Shown here: in pieces, positions 20,129 through 32,199 of the stretch
How the letters are laid out: each line of letters starts with the position of its first letter
Position numbering within the stretch: the first letter of the stretch is position 1
Source of the DNA: Litsea cubeba
Lineage: Eukaryota; Streptophyta; Magnoliopsida; Laurales; Lauraceae
Assembly: GCA_012931725.1 (NCBI GenBank)
Contig: CM022952.1
Coordinates: 56,219,513 to 56,283,512 of the forward strand
Length of the DNA: 64,000 bases
Direction of reading: 5' to 3'
Translations under genes and position numbers: made by a program
The notes under the pieces: model-generated
The model's database searches: none
Seen by the model: the letters and a program-made list of their open reading frames with translations, nothing else
What the model was told of the DNA's origin: nothing

Positions 20129-22431
20129 AGGCCCAGCTCAGCCTGGGGCTGGTTTGGGCCCGAGTTTGGATTGTTTTGTGGGCCGGATTGTTGGGGCTTC
20201 CTTGGGCCTGATTCAAGTCAGCTTTTGGGCCATTTCAGATCTGATATTGGGTCATCTTTGGGCCTGATATTGGACTGATTTAAAACTTGTTTCGTGGGCT
20301 TGGTTAAGGTTCAGTTTGGGTTGTTTTAAAAATCAGTTTTGTGGGCCATTCAAGTTTGGTTTTGGGCTGTTTTTAAGTTTGTTTTGTGGGCCAATCAATG
20401 TTTAGCTTGGGCCTGTTTTTAAAGTCTGTTTAGTGGTCCATTCAAGCTTAGTTTTTGGACTGTTTTAAGAATTGTTTAGGCCTTGTTTAAAGGGGCTACT
20501 TTGGGTTAAATGAGTAGGCTATTTTGGACTTGGTTTAAGGCCAGCTATGAGCCTGTTTTTAAGAGTTTTGACATTACTTTTGATACTTGGAAATTGGTGA
20601 AATGGGAATGATGTGAGAATGTACATAGGTGAAATTATCCGGGAACCTTTCGTGTCTCAATGCGCACTTTATCATTTAAACAGTATGGATTTTCATTGGC
20701 ATCAAATACACTCTTTACTAATCAATGTTTAAAGGTTAAATGTGTATTGGGATGGCTCCTTGGTAAGTCATTAAGTCAGTCTCCACTATCCATTCCATTT
20801 CAAGTCAGAAAAATGTGTTGGTATTTGTATTTGCACTCTTTGGTAAACTAATTTAAATAGCATCGGTGATTTGTTATAAAATCATGTGGTTTCCCATGTT
20901 CGAAAGGGTTGACCGTATGATTTTATACAAATCACTTTGATGTGTATTTGAACGGTTCACCATCGAAATTCGTATGCTTTCTCCGATTCGATTTGAAAAG
21001 AGATTGGAGTATGTTTGTCACATTCGGGATTTCTTCGATGAGACTATTGTTTTGATAAGACTAGTATTTGAAAATAAAAACCTCGAGGCAAGACGGGGCC
21101 GGAGCTATGTGGTGCGAGCCCATGAGCCAAAGAGGCTATGATTTCGAAAATAAAACCCCGAGGCAAGACGGGGCCAGAGCTATGTGGTGTGAGCCCCTGA
21201 GCCAAAGGGATTAGTATTATGTTAGATTTGTATCGGTTTGAGTTTTGAAAACTAAAGGCACCACTAGGCTTAGGTCACCTTGTCGGGCTGATCACCCGGC
21301 TTGGGATCTTTAATCTGTCCGCCAGCTGCAGCTTGGATTCTGTCTGTACCGACCATGGCAACGGTTTTATCTGCCGGTCCCATTTGTATGGCTACGGTTC
21401 TGATTTCTGATCTGCCGGTCCCATTTGTATGGCTACGGTTCTGATCCTATTTTTAGTACCACGTTCAGTGGCTACGCTCTGTCTGCTCTTATTACTTCGG
21501 TAATAGGAGGATTTAGCTATTTGTGGTCGCCAAGGTTTTATCTGCATACTACTTTATTTTATGATTCTTGTGGGTTATACTTTTTATGCTTTGATTTGGT
21601 TAATGTTTATTGTATCGACCATTTATCATATTGTCGCTATTATTCAGGATTTGAAATGTATTTCCGACTATTAAATGTTTTATTAGACTGTTATCTTTTC
21701 GAGATATTTATGTTCCAGCGATTGTTCCTTTATTTGCTGTTATATTTATGTTCGGTCTTTCGATTGTTTTAGCATGCCTTATTGTCATTATTGTTTAGAC
21801 TATTTATCCGGTTTTACGATGATTTCATCAGGTTTTACGAATGCTCTTTTGTTTCATATTACTTGTTTATTTGCTTGCCAGACCGTCGTGTCTGACCCTT
21901 TTTGTTTGGTGCCAGTTTCCTCTCTTTTTGTTTTTAGGTGTTTGATCGGAGGAGGCGGTGGGACCGCTGGTCTGACGTGAGAGGCTGCCCATTGATATCA
22001 TCTAGATGTCAAGTTTGGCACCGGAGTTCGTATCTAACACTTGGGGTAGTATTCTGTCTAGTTGGATATTTGTATGGCTTGTTAGCCTTTTTCTTTGGGT
22101 TTGTAATTAAGACATCTGTTAATTGTAACTTGAATATGTGGGAAATATTAGTCTGTTACTACCAGCTCAGTGTGCTCTGATGTATGATTGATGCCAGTCT
22201 ATTTATTTGATGGCTTTTTTATTTTGGTTGCGTGCGACACGGAACCCGATGGCCATGGATTCCGAGTCGTAACACCATATTTAGCTTCCGCGAAAATATA
22301 CTCTGATTGTGTTGGAATGTGATTATCCTCATTCACGCGGATCTTGGGAAATATAACAAAAGTTTCAAATTATCCCAAAATTTCGCACTCCGGGATCGGA
22401 TCACTGCAGGGCCCGGTTTCGGGGTGTGACA

Positions 22432-24644
22432 GGTTTGGTATCAGAGCTGGTTAGTTTCTAGGAAATAAAATACTCTAGAGACATTAAGACGTGTGGTGAG
22501 GATTCGTTAGATTGTGTCGATTTGTTTTCTCGTGTCCTTGTTTCTTTGGATTTGAGTCGGCTTTTCTTTCAGGTCGGTAGACTTTGCTTGTCTTTTCTTT
22601 TAGTTCGTGTTGTTAGGAGATTTGGATGACCAAATTTCCTCCTTAGTGGTGGAGAATTTAAAGTCTCCATACCCTTGTTCAGTGTCTTTTGTCTGTGCTT
22701 GTGTCGGAGACTGAGAACCCTCTGGACTTGGTATGTTGTTTTCGGAGAACATCAGCAGACTTTCAACCTTCAGCATCTTCATTGTGGTTAATGAGAGAAG
22801 ACATGTGCATTTGCCAGCGAAAGTAGGACTTGAGCAGTATTCAAAGATCCCCTCACAGCTAATTGGAGATCGTCATGCAGCGTACCAAGGTAAGTGAATG
22901 TGGATTATTGGGTGAACTCAGACCATCTTTTCAAGATGAAGGACTGCCAGAGGCATGTTACCTGTGGATTTTATGAAGGGAGAAGTGACCTTAGTTAGTA
23001 AGATTTGGAGTGGTGCAAGAAACTCAGGGATTTCCCCGGATTCGACGAGCATGGTCATGGTTTTGGTTGAGAATTTTGGTAACTCGTAGCGTAGCCAGTG
23101 TAGTTGGTTCAGCAGGGATACCAAGTGGATGGCTAGTTGTAGTCAAGATAACTTTTGGCAGTAGAGGAAACCTTGTGGATTTCACCGACTTTTAAGGTAT
23201 TGGATTGGACAACATGCAGATGCAAGGGAGTACCTCAGTGAATTGGATGTCCATTTCTTATTTAAAATGATTTTAATGATATTTTCATCTTTGTTATGTT
23301 TTCATTACTATCTATGATTTATTCTTGTAGCGTTTAAACAATGGATTTATATTTCTTCTTTAAGGCTTATTTTGAATTATAAACTATATCATTATACTCT
23401 TTTCATGAGTCGTATGATTTTGTTTTCATAAGGCCTTGTGTTTCGAAATTTTTGTTTAATCTTCATAAGATATTATCTTACAATGACATTAGAATCTCGC
23501 TCTTGTTTTAATTTTCTTAAATATTGACACTTACATCTCAAAACCTTGACGATTTTGAGATTTTATACATGTTTGGTTGGAAATGGATTTCCAATAAAAC
23601 TTAAGGTATGCTCATACTACATGAATTTGATTTATTTTTGAAAAATCCTAATTTGAGATTGTTGAGTATTTCAAGGATTTGTTGGGTTATGAAAACATGA
23701 TTTTCAAAACGAATAATGTCATTTCATACTCATATTTTGATAAACTTTAATTATTAAGTTCTATTTGATAATTTGGAAATTCAGCTCCTACTATGTTTTA
23801 AAATGATGAGATTTAACTAAGTAATTATTTTAGTCACTATGTTTAAGATTTTAAGATTTGTTTTGCAACGAATGGAGTGAGTTGTAATAGTTTTTGGCTG
23901 GAGTTTGGTAGTGTGTGAATTGAATGATTGATGGATGTCAGAACGTATACTGGTTCAGTTGGAGACAAAGTTAGATGTATGAGAGGTATCAGGTAAAGGA
24001 TTAAGAGCAGCAAGTAGATAAAATCAGATCTGGGCAAGAATTTTGATCATAGCATAGAAAGATTGGAAATTTGGAGTTGTGATTTCAGAATGAAGAAGGA
24101 TTGACGGTATTCTTGGAGGCCAGAAGCCGATGATGCGTTCGAGAAACATAGTTAGAGCCAACAGATGGAATTTCAGAATTTTTCGGAATGAAGAGATTAT
24201 TTCGGAGAAAACATGTCTACGATCACATCTTCGTACAAGCGTCAAGAACACCGTGTCCAGCTTTGAAGGACTTAAGGCACAGAATTCCAAGCTGATAGAA
24301 AGAGGCAGAATTTGCAGTTCTTGGACCGACAGTGACTAACAAGGTGAGTAAAAGAAATGATTCAGTGCAGGAACGACAGATGACATCAAGGATACTTAGG
24401 AGTGTTGGGCACCAGTTTGGTCAGAGAAGTTTGTTTCCGAGCAGATATGTAGAATAGTTCGAAGCCTTCAACCGAATCAGAATGTTGTTGACCGTGCATC
24501 TCACCGTTAGCTGTGATAAGAGGATGTCTCTCAGTCACCGAGGTCTAGCATAGGGTGTCAGTGTTTTCGTTTGTCTTGTGGGTTTTTTATTTTGATTTGG
24601 TTTAAGCCATTTGGAGGACCAAATGGGTTCTAAGGGGGGGAGGA
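22432..24644 (+). other. LARD interior: primer site, non-coding body, polypurine tract
   Basis: The primer site TGGTATCAGAGC lies at 22436-22447, four bases after the 5' LTR. The 2.2-kb body has only short stop-laden frames and no recognisable gag or pol motif. The polypurine tract AAGGGGGGGAGGA (24632-24644) abuts the 3' LTR. Confidence 0.85.
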
Positions 24645-27600
24645 TGTAAGATCCCGACCCCAGTTCTTTTGTTTAGTATGGTTTTAATCATTGTTTGGCT
24701 TTTTAAGCGAGATTTGAGTTGGTTTGATCTTGTTTTTGAGTTTGACTAGATTTTTCCATAGACTTTGAGATTTTGTAGACCGTTGACTTTGGTTTGACCC
24801 GGTTTATATGATTTGTATTTTTTATGAGAAATTTCTTTTGATTTCTAAAAATTCTGGATTTGGTGTATTTTGACTCATTTTATGAAGTTTAACAACTTTC
24901 ATGTTTTGACCATTTTGATTTGATGCTCAAAAATCACGTTTTTCGAGAAAAATGTGCAAAAATGACATTTTCACAAAATCTGTCCATAAATTTCAAAAAT
25001 TTCAGAATTTGGGGAAAATATACTTTTTGGAAAGTAGAAATTTCGCTGATCGTTTTTGTCTTCTTCGTCGTTTTCGTTCGGGACCCACAAATGCTAGTTT
25101 TGACCCTTGTAAGTTTGGGGCCCATGGGGCCCAGCCCATTTAGTCTTTATAAAGCCATGGGGCTCTTCTTCTCTTCCCCATTCTTTCATTTCCTGCAACA
25201 AGAGAGGGGTTAGGGTTTTCTCCAGCACTTTCTCTCTCTCCTCTTAGAAACTCTTCTCCTTGGATGCTAAAGGGAGATTTGATCTCACCTTCTTCTTCCT
25301 CCCTCTCCAAGCTTTCCAAAAATGTCATTTGCAAGAGATTTGAGCTAGGAGAGACCACCTTTCCATCCATTTCTTCTTGGTTTGAGCTTCTATAAGGTGA
25401 GCAATGGATTCCTTTCTCCAAATCTTGGTTTTCCAAACCATTTAGAATGGTTTTGTTATTTATGCAATGGGTTTTCATGAAGATTGGAAAATGGTTGGAT
25501 TTCTAGGGTTTCTCTTGAGCTATTTTGGGGATTTTGTGATCTTGGAGCTTGAGGCACTAAAACCTTGTTTGAAGAGTAATTTTACTCCTATCTTGACTAG
25601 AGGCAAGTGAAATTTTCAATTAATATGATGATTGCTCTCATTTAGTTCTATTTTATGATTTTTCTATTATGTGTTAATCTTCTTTAATCTATGGGTTTAC
25701 TTTGATTGAATGAATCATTGTTATATTGATTTCAATAGATGTTCTTGTTTTACAATGCATGGGAACCTTGCTTTCACTCTGGTCATTTAGAAAAAAATGG
25801 GTTTCTTGGTGTTAAAGGTAAGTGTTCATAGGAATGGAGAAAACTTTGATCTAAAAAGTGTTGTGTTTGGGCCAATTAGAATGATTTATGGATGGTTTTG
25901 ATGAGTTTGGAAGGACAAGGAAGGGCCCAACAATTCTTGGAAATTAGCATTGAAGAAAATGAATCAAAAGAATCAAAAAGAAGGAAGAAAAAATGCAAAG
26001 AAATGGAAATGTGCACTGCCGGGCTGGACTGGGCAGGCCCAGTCCGCTCGAGCGACCCACTGGGTCGCTCGAGCGGACCAGGATCTGCCTGGCCCTCGCT
26101 CGAGCGACCCAGACACTGTCTGGGCTCCGCTCGAGCGGACCTGGGTTCGCTCGAGCGAGGCCCAGCTCAGCCTGGGGCTAGTTTGGGCCCGAGTTTGGAT
26201 TGTTTTGTGGGCAGGATTGTTGGGGCTTCCTTGGGCCTGATTCAAGTCAGCTTTTGGGCCATTTCAGATCTGATATTGGGTCATCTTTGGGCCTGATATT
26301 GGACTGATTTAAAACTTGTTTCGTGGGCTTGGTTAAGGTTCAGTTTGGGTTGTTTTAAAAATCAGTTTTGTGGGCCATTCAAGTTTGGTTTTGGGCTGTT
26401 TTTAAGTTTGTTTTGTGGGCCAATCAATGTTTAGCTTTGGGCTGTTTTTAAAGTCTGTTTAGTGGTCTATTCAAGCTTAGTTTTTGGACTGTTTTAAGAA
26501 TTGTTTAGGCCTTGTTTAAAGGGGCTACTTTGGGTTAAATGAGTAGGCTATTTTGGACTTGGTTTAAGGCCAGCTATGGGCCTGTTTTTAAGAGTTTTGA
26601 CATTACTTTTGATACTTGGAAATTGGTGAAATGGGAATGATGTGAGAATGTACATAGGTGAAATTATCCGGGAACCTTTCGTGTCTCAATGCGCACTTTA
26701 TCATTTAAACAGTATGGATTTTCATTGGCATCAAATACACTCTTTACTAATCAATGTTTAAAGGTTAAATGTGTATTGGGATGGCTCCTTCGTAAGTCAT
26801 TAAGTCAGTCTCCACTATCCATTCCATTTCAAGTCAGAAAAATGTGTTGGTATTTGTATTTGCACTCTTTGGTAAACTAATTTAAATAGCATCGGTGATT
26901 TGTTATAAAATCATGTGGTTTCCCATGTTCGAAAGGGTTGACCGTATGATTTTATACAAATCACTTTGATGTGTATTTGAACGGTTCACCATCGAAATTC
27001 GTATGCTTTCTCCGATTCGATTTGAAAAGAGATTGGAGTATGTTTGTCACATTCGGGATTTCTTCGATGAGACTATTGTTTTGATAAGACTAGTATTTGA
27101 AAATAAAAACCTCGAGGCAAGATGGGGCCAGAGCTATGTGGTGCGAGCCCATGAGCCAAAGAGGCTATGATTTCGAAAATAAAACCCCGAGGCAAGACGG
27201 GGCCAGAGCTATGTGGTGTGAGCCCCTGAGCCAAAGGGATTAGTATTATGTTAGATTTGTATCGGTTTGAGTTTTGAAAACTAAAGGCACCACTAGGCTT
27301 AGGTCACCTTGTCGGGCTGATCACCCGGCTTGGGATCTTTAATCTGTCCGCCAGCTGCAGCTTGGATTCTGTCTGTACCGACCATGGCAACGGTTTTATC
27401 TGCCGGTCCCATTTGTATGGCTACGGTTCTGATTTCTGATCTGCCGGTCCCATTTGTATGGCTACGGTTCTGATCCTATTTTTAGTACCACGTTCAGTGG
27501 CTACGCTCTGTCTGCTCTTATTACTTCGGTAATAGGAGGATTTAGCTATTTGTGGTCGCCAAGGTTTTATCTGCATACTACTTTATTTTATGATTCTTGT

Positions 27601-28460
27601 GGGTTATACTTTTTATGCTTTGATTTGGTTAATGTTTATTGTATCGACCATTTATCATATTGTCGCTATTATTCAGGATTTGAAATGTATTTCCGACTAT
27701 TAAATGTTTTATTAGACTGTTATCTTTTCGAGATATTTATGTTCCAGCGATTGTTCCTTTATTTGCTGTTATATTTATGTTCGGTCTTTCGATTGTTTTA
27801 GCATGCATTATTGTCATTATTGTTTAGACTATTTATCCGGTTTTACGATGATTTCATCAGGTTTTACGAATGCTCTTTTGTTTCATATTACTTGTTTATT
27901 TGCTTGCCAGACCGTCGTGTCTGACCCTTTTTGTTTGGTGCCAGTTTCCTCTCTTTTTGTTTTTAGGTGTTTGATCGGAGGAGGCGGTGGGACCGCTGGT
28001 CTGACGTGAGAGGCTGCCCATTGATATCATCTAGATGTCAAGTTTGGCACCGGAGTTCGTATCTAACACTTGGGGTAGTATTCTGTCTAGTTGGATATTT
28101 GTATGGCTTGTTAGCATTTTTCTTTGGGTTTGTAATTAAGACATCTGTTAATTGTAACTTGAATATGTGGGAAATATTAGTCTGTTACTACCAGCTCAGT
28201 GTGCTCTGATGTATGATTGATGCCAGTATATTTATTTGATGGCTTTTTGATTTTGGTTGCGTGCGACACGGAACCCGATGGCCACGGATTCCGAGTCGTA
28301 ACACCATATTTAGCTTCCGCAAAAATATACTCTGATTGTGTTGGAATGTGATTATCCTCATTCACGCGGATCTTGGGAAATATAACAAAAGTTTCAAATT
28401 ATCCCAAAATTTCGCACTCCGGGATCGGATCACTGCAGGGCCCGGTTTCGGGGTGTGACA
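24645..28460 (+). repeat. LARD 3' LTR (3816 bp)
   Basis: It is nearly identical to 18595-22431 and exactly 21 bp shorter. That equals the loss of one CGCTCGAGCG unit with its linker in the palindrome cluster. Confidence 0.93.
26045..26157 (+). repeat. Five CGCTCGAGCG palindromes in LARD 3' LTR
   Basis: Copies at 26045, 26066, 26097, 26128 and 26148 (10 bp each). One palindrome of the second pair seen in the 5' LTR is missing. Confidence 0.92.
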
Positions 28461-28465
28461 TTCAT

Positions 28466-31400
28466 GGCTATGCTGGAGTCATTCCTCCCACAAACCAATA
28501 CCTTCGTTGTGACGAATGGTGAGATTGGTTTCTCTTTGAAGGAGCTGAGTGCCATTACTGGATTGCCCATCCTTGGCAAACTCTATGAGGAGTTTATACC
28601 GATTGACAGCATCCTTGAGGAGCAGTCTGAGGAGTTCAGGCTTCTGTACTTTCAGCTCGTCGCCTTCTATGAATTTTTGAAGGAGAAGGAGGGTTTGAAA
28701 GTTAGATCCAGCAGTTGGAAGAGTTCTAGCTCTTCGTTCCCCAACTTTTTTGATAGCAGGGAGTCTTCTGATGGTGTGACCCATGAAGTCAGGGCTCAGG
28801 ATCCAAGTTCGATGAAGATCTTGGCTATGCAAGAAGAGTTGAGAGATTTCTGTGCAAGTACAAACGCCATATGTCCTAACATTGCACTGCGGAGAGATCT
28901 CGTTGTTTACCTCACTTATTGGCTTGGTGAGGCTATTTTTGTTGGAGGAGATGGAACGCACATCAGGCCGCATTGTATTTTTTCGGCTTGTCAGATGGCG
29001 TTTGGAGAGCAGCTTGTTTTGGTGCCAGCTCTTTACTCCTACCTGTGTACTGAACTGCAGGCTGCTGCTTTTTTGGTTTGGCTTGGGCTCCCTATGAATA
29101 GGGTATTTTCAGCCCACATCTTTTATTCGTGGTACGTGTACCACTGTCCTGGCTTCCACCGGCTGGGTGCTGCACTAGGATGATGATCCTCTGATGATTC
29201 AGCTGGCTAAGGGCAAAGCCGTGTTCGAATCACTTTTGTTTGCCCGCATGAGGATCCGACGGTTCAGGGATGTCGAGATGGGGCAGTCTTCAGTGAAGCT
29301 TTCTCCGGAGTTGCGGAAGAAGGCTTTTGATTTTGGTGCCTCCCGAAACTCTACCAGGGCGGGGTCGGGAAGGCATTACTCCTTGACGAACGCAGAGAAG
29401 GAGTGGCTTTTCAGCATACGTGTCGGCACGATTGTGTATCGCAGACATCTTTTCGTCGACATCCAGCCGTATGTACCGTCTCGTTTAGCTTTGCAGTTAG
29501 GTTTTTCTCAAGGGGTTGTTGGAATGCCTTCAAGCATGGTGAAGCGCTTTGGAGGTTTACAGGATGGGAGAAATGTATGGGCTTTCTATAGTGCTGAAGA
29601 CACTACAGCCATGATCTCTTATCCTGTGTTGTTGATTTCCCGGACTGCCGGCTTTGCGAAGTGGTTCGCGGAGAGCTTTTCGACATATCGGGGGCTTTCC
29701 AAGAAGGAGCTTGATGTGAAGCTGGCATCTGGAAAGGGCCTTGGAAAGTCGGACGACATCCGGCGAGAGGAAGTTTGGGCCTTCCTTTCTGGAGAGAAGC
29801 ACAAGATAGGCTTTCTCGGTGACCAGGGCGTCATTGGTTCTGAAGCTATTCGAGAAATGCCTGATGAGGCTTTAGAGCAGCTAGAACAGGAGGAAGCCGA
29901 ACTTGGTGCTTGGATGCAAGCAGCGCAAAGGCAAGCTTTCGTGGAGTCTACTGGCAAGAGTAGACCATCCAGTGAGGAGTCAAGTGGGAAACCTGACTCT
30001 GACAGCAGGGCAGGTTCCTCTAAGAAGCGAGCACGCAGGAGTAAGAGGAGGAGGAGTCATCATCGCAGTAAGGGGCAGCATGAGGACTTTCCTGACTTGG
30101 AAGTCCCTCTTACTATCGATGAGGAGGTGCCAGGGAATGCTGACGAGCCTCCAGAGAAGAGAAGCTGAGAAGAAGAGATAGTTGGTGAAGGTATGATTCT
30201 TCCTCTTTCTCTTTCCATTTCTTTTCATGGGATTTTTCCATGTCTTGATTTGTTTTCTCTTCCTGCTACTCCTTTTTTTTTAAGCAGAGGAAGATTTGGC
30301 GATGCCTGAGGTTCCAACCGATGAGGTGGTGACAGATCCTGTCGGGGCACCTGAAGAAGAACCGAGGGACTCTGGAGTGAATCCAGAATCTCTAATTGGT
30401 ATAACTTCTTTTGCTTTCTTTTCTTTGTCTGTGACTTGGTTTGCTAACATTTTTCTTGTCAGCTGACTTGCCACAGGATTCCGATGACTTTGAACCATCA
30501 ATGGATGCAAATGTTGATGATGCTTCCGATGAGTTCATGGAGGAAGAGAGTGTTCCGCCAGTCATCGAAGAAGGTATTTTGTAGTAATAACCCTGATAAT
30601 GATTTTCAAACAGGATCATATTCATACCTTTTTGTGTTTCTTTGGCAGGTTTTGAAGTGACAGAGGAGAGTCCGTCGCTTCCTTTAGAACCAGAGCAAGG
30701 GATGCCAGAGGTCGATCCAGAGGTAGAGGCTCTTGGGACCAGTTCTGACACTGTTGAGGAGATACCTCATGCTGAGATACCGTCCCGAGCAGCTCCAACT
30801 GGAAAGAGTTCTTTTGTTACTCTTCCAACGGGTGATGACATGAGCAGCCGACCAACGGAGTTGGGCGAATCTTCAGCTGGGCCATCTCTTCTTTTTGCGA
30901 AGAAGGTGGTGGTGCGGGTTCTGAGCTCTTGGATTGAGACTCTCTTTGCTGGGCACTTAGATGCCGGATTTGGCATGATCCAGCATGTGCAGGAGATTCT
31001 CAGTGATGCTGAAGAGGCTGGTCTGGATGTCACAGGTGCCAGGGCGATCGTTGATAGGATCATTGAGCTGGGTGACAAGTGGTTTGAGACCATGGGTTTT
31101 CCTGACGACCAGTTCTTCAAGGAGATGTTCCTGGACCCTACGGATAAGGCTCAGTCTAACCTGGATGAGGCTACACAAAGCAGGAAGCAGATAGTCTGAG
31201 AGAAGAACTTAGAAGAGCTAGCCATCATTGGGTTGACACATGACCTTAACATCCTTGATAGGGAGGTCGAAGAGGCCAGGAAACGTCTTGAGCATCTATA
31301 GGCACAAGTCGCTACCAAGTGGGCTGCAATAACAGAGGCTCGTGACAGGGAGAGTGCTCTGATTCGCCGGGTTGCAGATGCCAATCGAGTTTTTAAAAGG

Positions 31401-31586
31401 AAGTCTGAAGAGAACAAACAATGGCAAACTGCTCGGGATAAGCTTCCCGGTGTAAAAAAAGGGTTACAGCCCACCCCAGCATCTCATGGCAAGTTCCTGA
31501 AGAATCGTGCCTTGGAATCCCTAACGGCTGAGGCCAAAAGTTTGCTTGAGGAGCTGAACTCTTGGTTGGAGACCATTTTTGGCTGA
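28466..31586 (+). pseudogene. PMD-like gene, 3' part (rest of exon 2 to exon 5)
   Basis: The reading resumes after the LARD with AMLESFLPQTNTFVV and NGEIGFSLKELSAITGLPI, which resembles the plant mobile (aminotransferase-like) domain. LVPALYSYLCTELQAAAF and a basic tail (SKKRARRSKRRRSHHRSK) follow. A frameshift lies at about 29175-29183 and an in-frame TGA at 30166-30168. Three short introns fit GT-AG rules and keep frame: 30191-30287, 30399-30462 and 30574-30648. The last exon encodes an acidic region and a coiled-coil-like C-terminus, interrupted by TGA (31197-31199) and TAG (31299-31301), ending at TGA 31584-31586. The start is set by the LARD target duplication. Function is unknown; host-derived PMD genes are an alternative origin. 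Confidence 0.7.
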
Positions 31587-31617
31587 GCTCCTGATTTTTG
31601 TAGCAGAAACTATCCTT

Positions 31618-31925
31618 CTCTTTTTTTTGGTACCACTTGTATTTTTTTTTGGTACTTTTTTTTTGTAGTGCTTGTGAACACTTTCTTTTTTTGGTACCAC
31701 ATGTATTTTTTTTTTGGTACTCTTTTTTTGTAGTGCTTGTGAACGCTTTCTTTTTTTTTTGTACCACATGTATTTTTTGGTACTTTTTTTTTGTTTTCCC
31801 TATGCTCACTTAAATCTTTTTGTGATGAAAGTAATTGCTAAATGGGATGCTTTTTTTTTTTTTGTTTTCGCTACGCTTACTTAAATCTTTTTGTGATAAA
31901 AGTAATTGCTAAATGGGATTTGATC
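31618..31925 (+). repeat. Tandem repeats after the PMD-like gene
   Basis: About 2.6 copies of a 61-bp T-rich unit (ttggtaccac..tgtattttttt, then gtagtgcttgtgaac) are followed by two copies of a 68-bp unit containing acttaaatctttttgtgat and gtaattgctaaatggga. This probably includes the gene's 3' untranslated end. Confidence 0.75.
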
Positions 31926-31979
31926 AAAAGCTTGTCATTTTGTGAAAATCTTTTGTCAAATGATTGCTTTGGCATGGAA

Positions 31980-32190
31980 GCCAGATTTTTTTTGTGGCAT
32001 GGAAGCCGATTTTGTGGCATTGATAGCCGGTTTTGGTGGCATCTATAGCCGGGTTTTTTGAAAGCCAATTTTTTTTCTGTTTTGTGGCATTGATAGCCGG
32101 TTTTGTTTTGGTGGCATCTATAGCCGGTTTGTTGCATTTATAGCCTTTTTAGTGGCATTTATAGCCGGTTTGTGGCATTTATAGCCGGTT
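31980..32190 (+). repeat. Expanded GGC-ATTTATA-GCC hairpin array in Tat2 3' spacer
   Basis: About nine variants of ggca(t/c)(t/g)(t/a)atagccgg separated by T-rich linkers. It is the same unit present three times in Tat LTRs, linking this spacer to Tat2. Confidence 0.75.
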
Positions 32191-32199
32191 TGGTTTTCA

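Larger units (their letters stand above)
18595..22431 (+). repeat. LARD 5' LTR (3837 bp)
   Basis: It starts TGTAAGATCCCGACC and ends GGTTTCGGGGTGTGACA. It contains a TATA box (TATAAA, 19098-19103), a pyrimidine-rich start region, a six-copy CGCTCGAGCG cluster, and degenerate 'tgtgggccattcaagtttgg' repeats (20160-20560). Two short tandem duplications (21070-21208, about 75 bp; 21371-21445, 41-bp period) follow. ORFs of 60-140 codons inside are also present in the other LTR but show no known domain. Confidence 0.93.
18595..28460 (+). mobile_element. LARD-type non-autonomous LTR retrotransposon inside the PMD-like gene
   Basis: It has two 3.8-kb LTRs (18595-22431 and 24645-28460) around a 2213-bp interior with no significant ORF. 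LTR ends are TGTAAGATCCC...GGGTGTGACA, the primer site matches initiator tRNA-Met, and a purine tract precedes the second LTR. The flanking duplication TTCAT (18590-18594 and 28461-28465) is perfect. By eye the LTRs differ by a 21-bp palindrome-unit indel plus roughly two dozen single bases, suggesting a fairly recent insertion. Terminal sequences and the 'gaggaccaaatgg...aagggggggagga' context before the 3' LTR resemble Tekay/Del chromoviruses, so it may be a derivative of that lineage. It must borrow proteins from another element. Confidence 0.93.

Noticed and set aside
19842..20267. ORFs of 97-141 codons over the LARD palindrome cluster, with RATHW/LERP repeats
   Set aside because: Open frames appear on both strands because CGCTCGAGCG units contain no stops; this is a by-product of the repeat.
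21425..21772. 115-codon hydrophobic ORF, also at 27454-27801
   Set aside because: Present twice only because it is in both LARD LTRs, which are nearly identical throughout. No sign of selection and no domain.
22436..22447. tRNA-Met-like sequence at each copia or LARD LTR edge
   Set aside because: Only the 12-14-base primer complement is present, with no cloverleaf; these are primer sites, not tRNA genes.
28479..28973. 164-codon minus-strand ORF over the PMD-like domain
   Set aside because: Shadow of the plus-strand exon; no motif.
17003..31586. PMD-like gene as an ordinary host gene
   Set aside because: Not fully excluded, but LTR-type hairpins in its 3' flank, its place next to Tat2 integrase and its decay fit a retroelement passenger better.
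31393..31809. Lys/Thr-rich minus-strand ORFs
   Set aside because: They arise from the T-rich 61-bp tandem repeat after the PMD-like gene.
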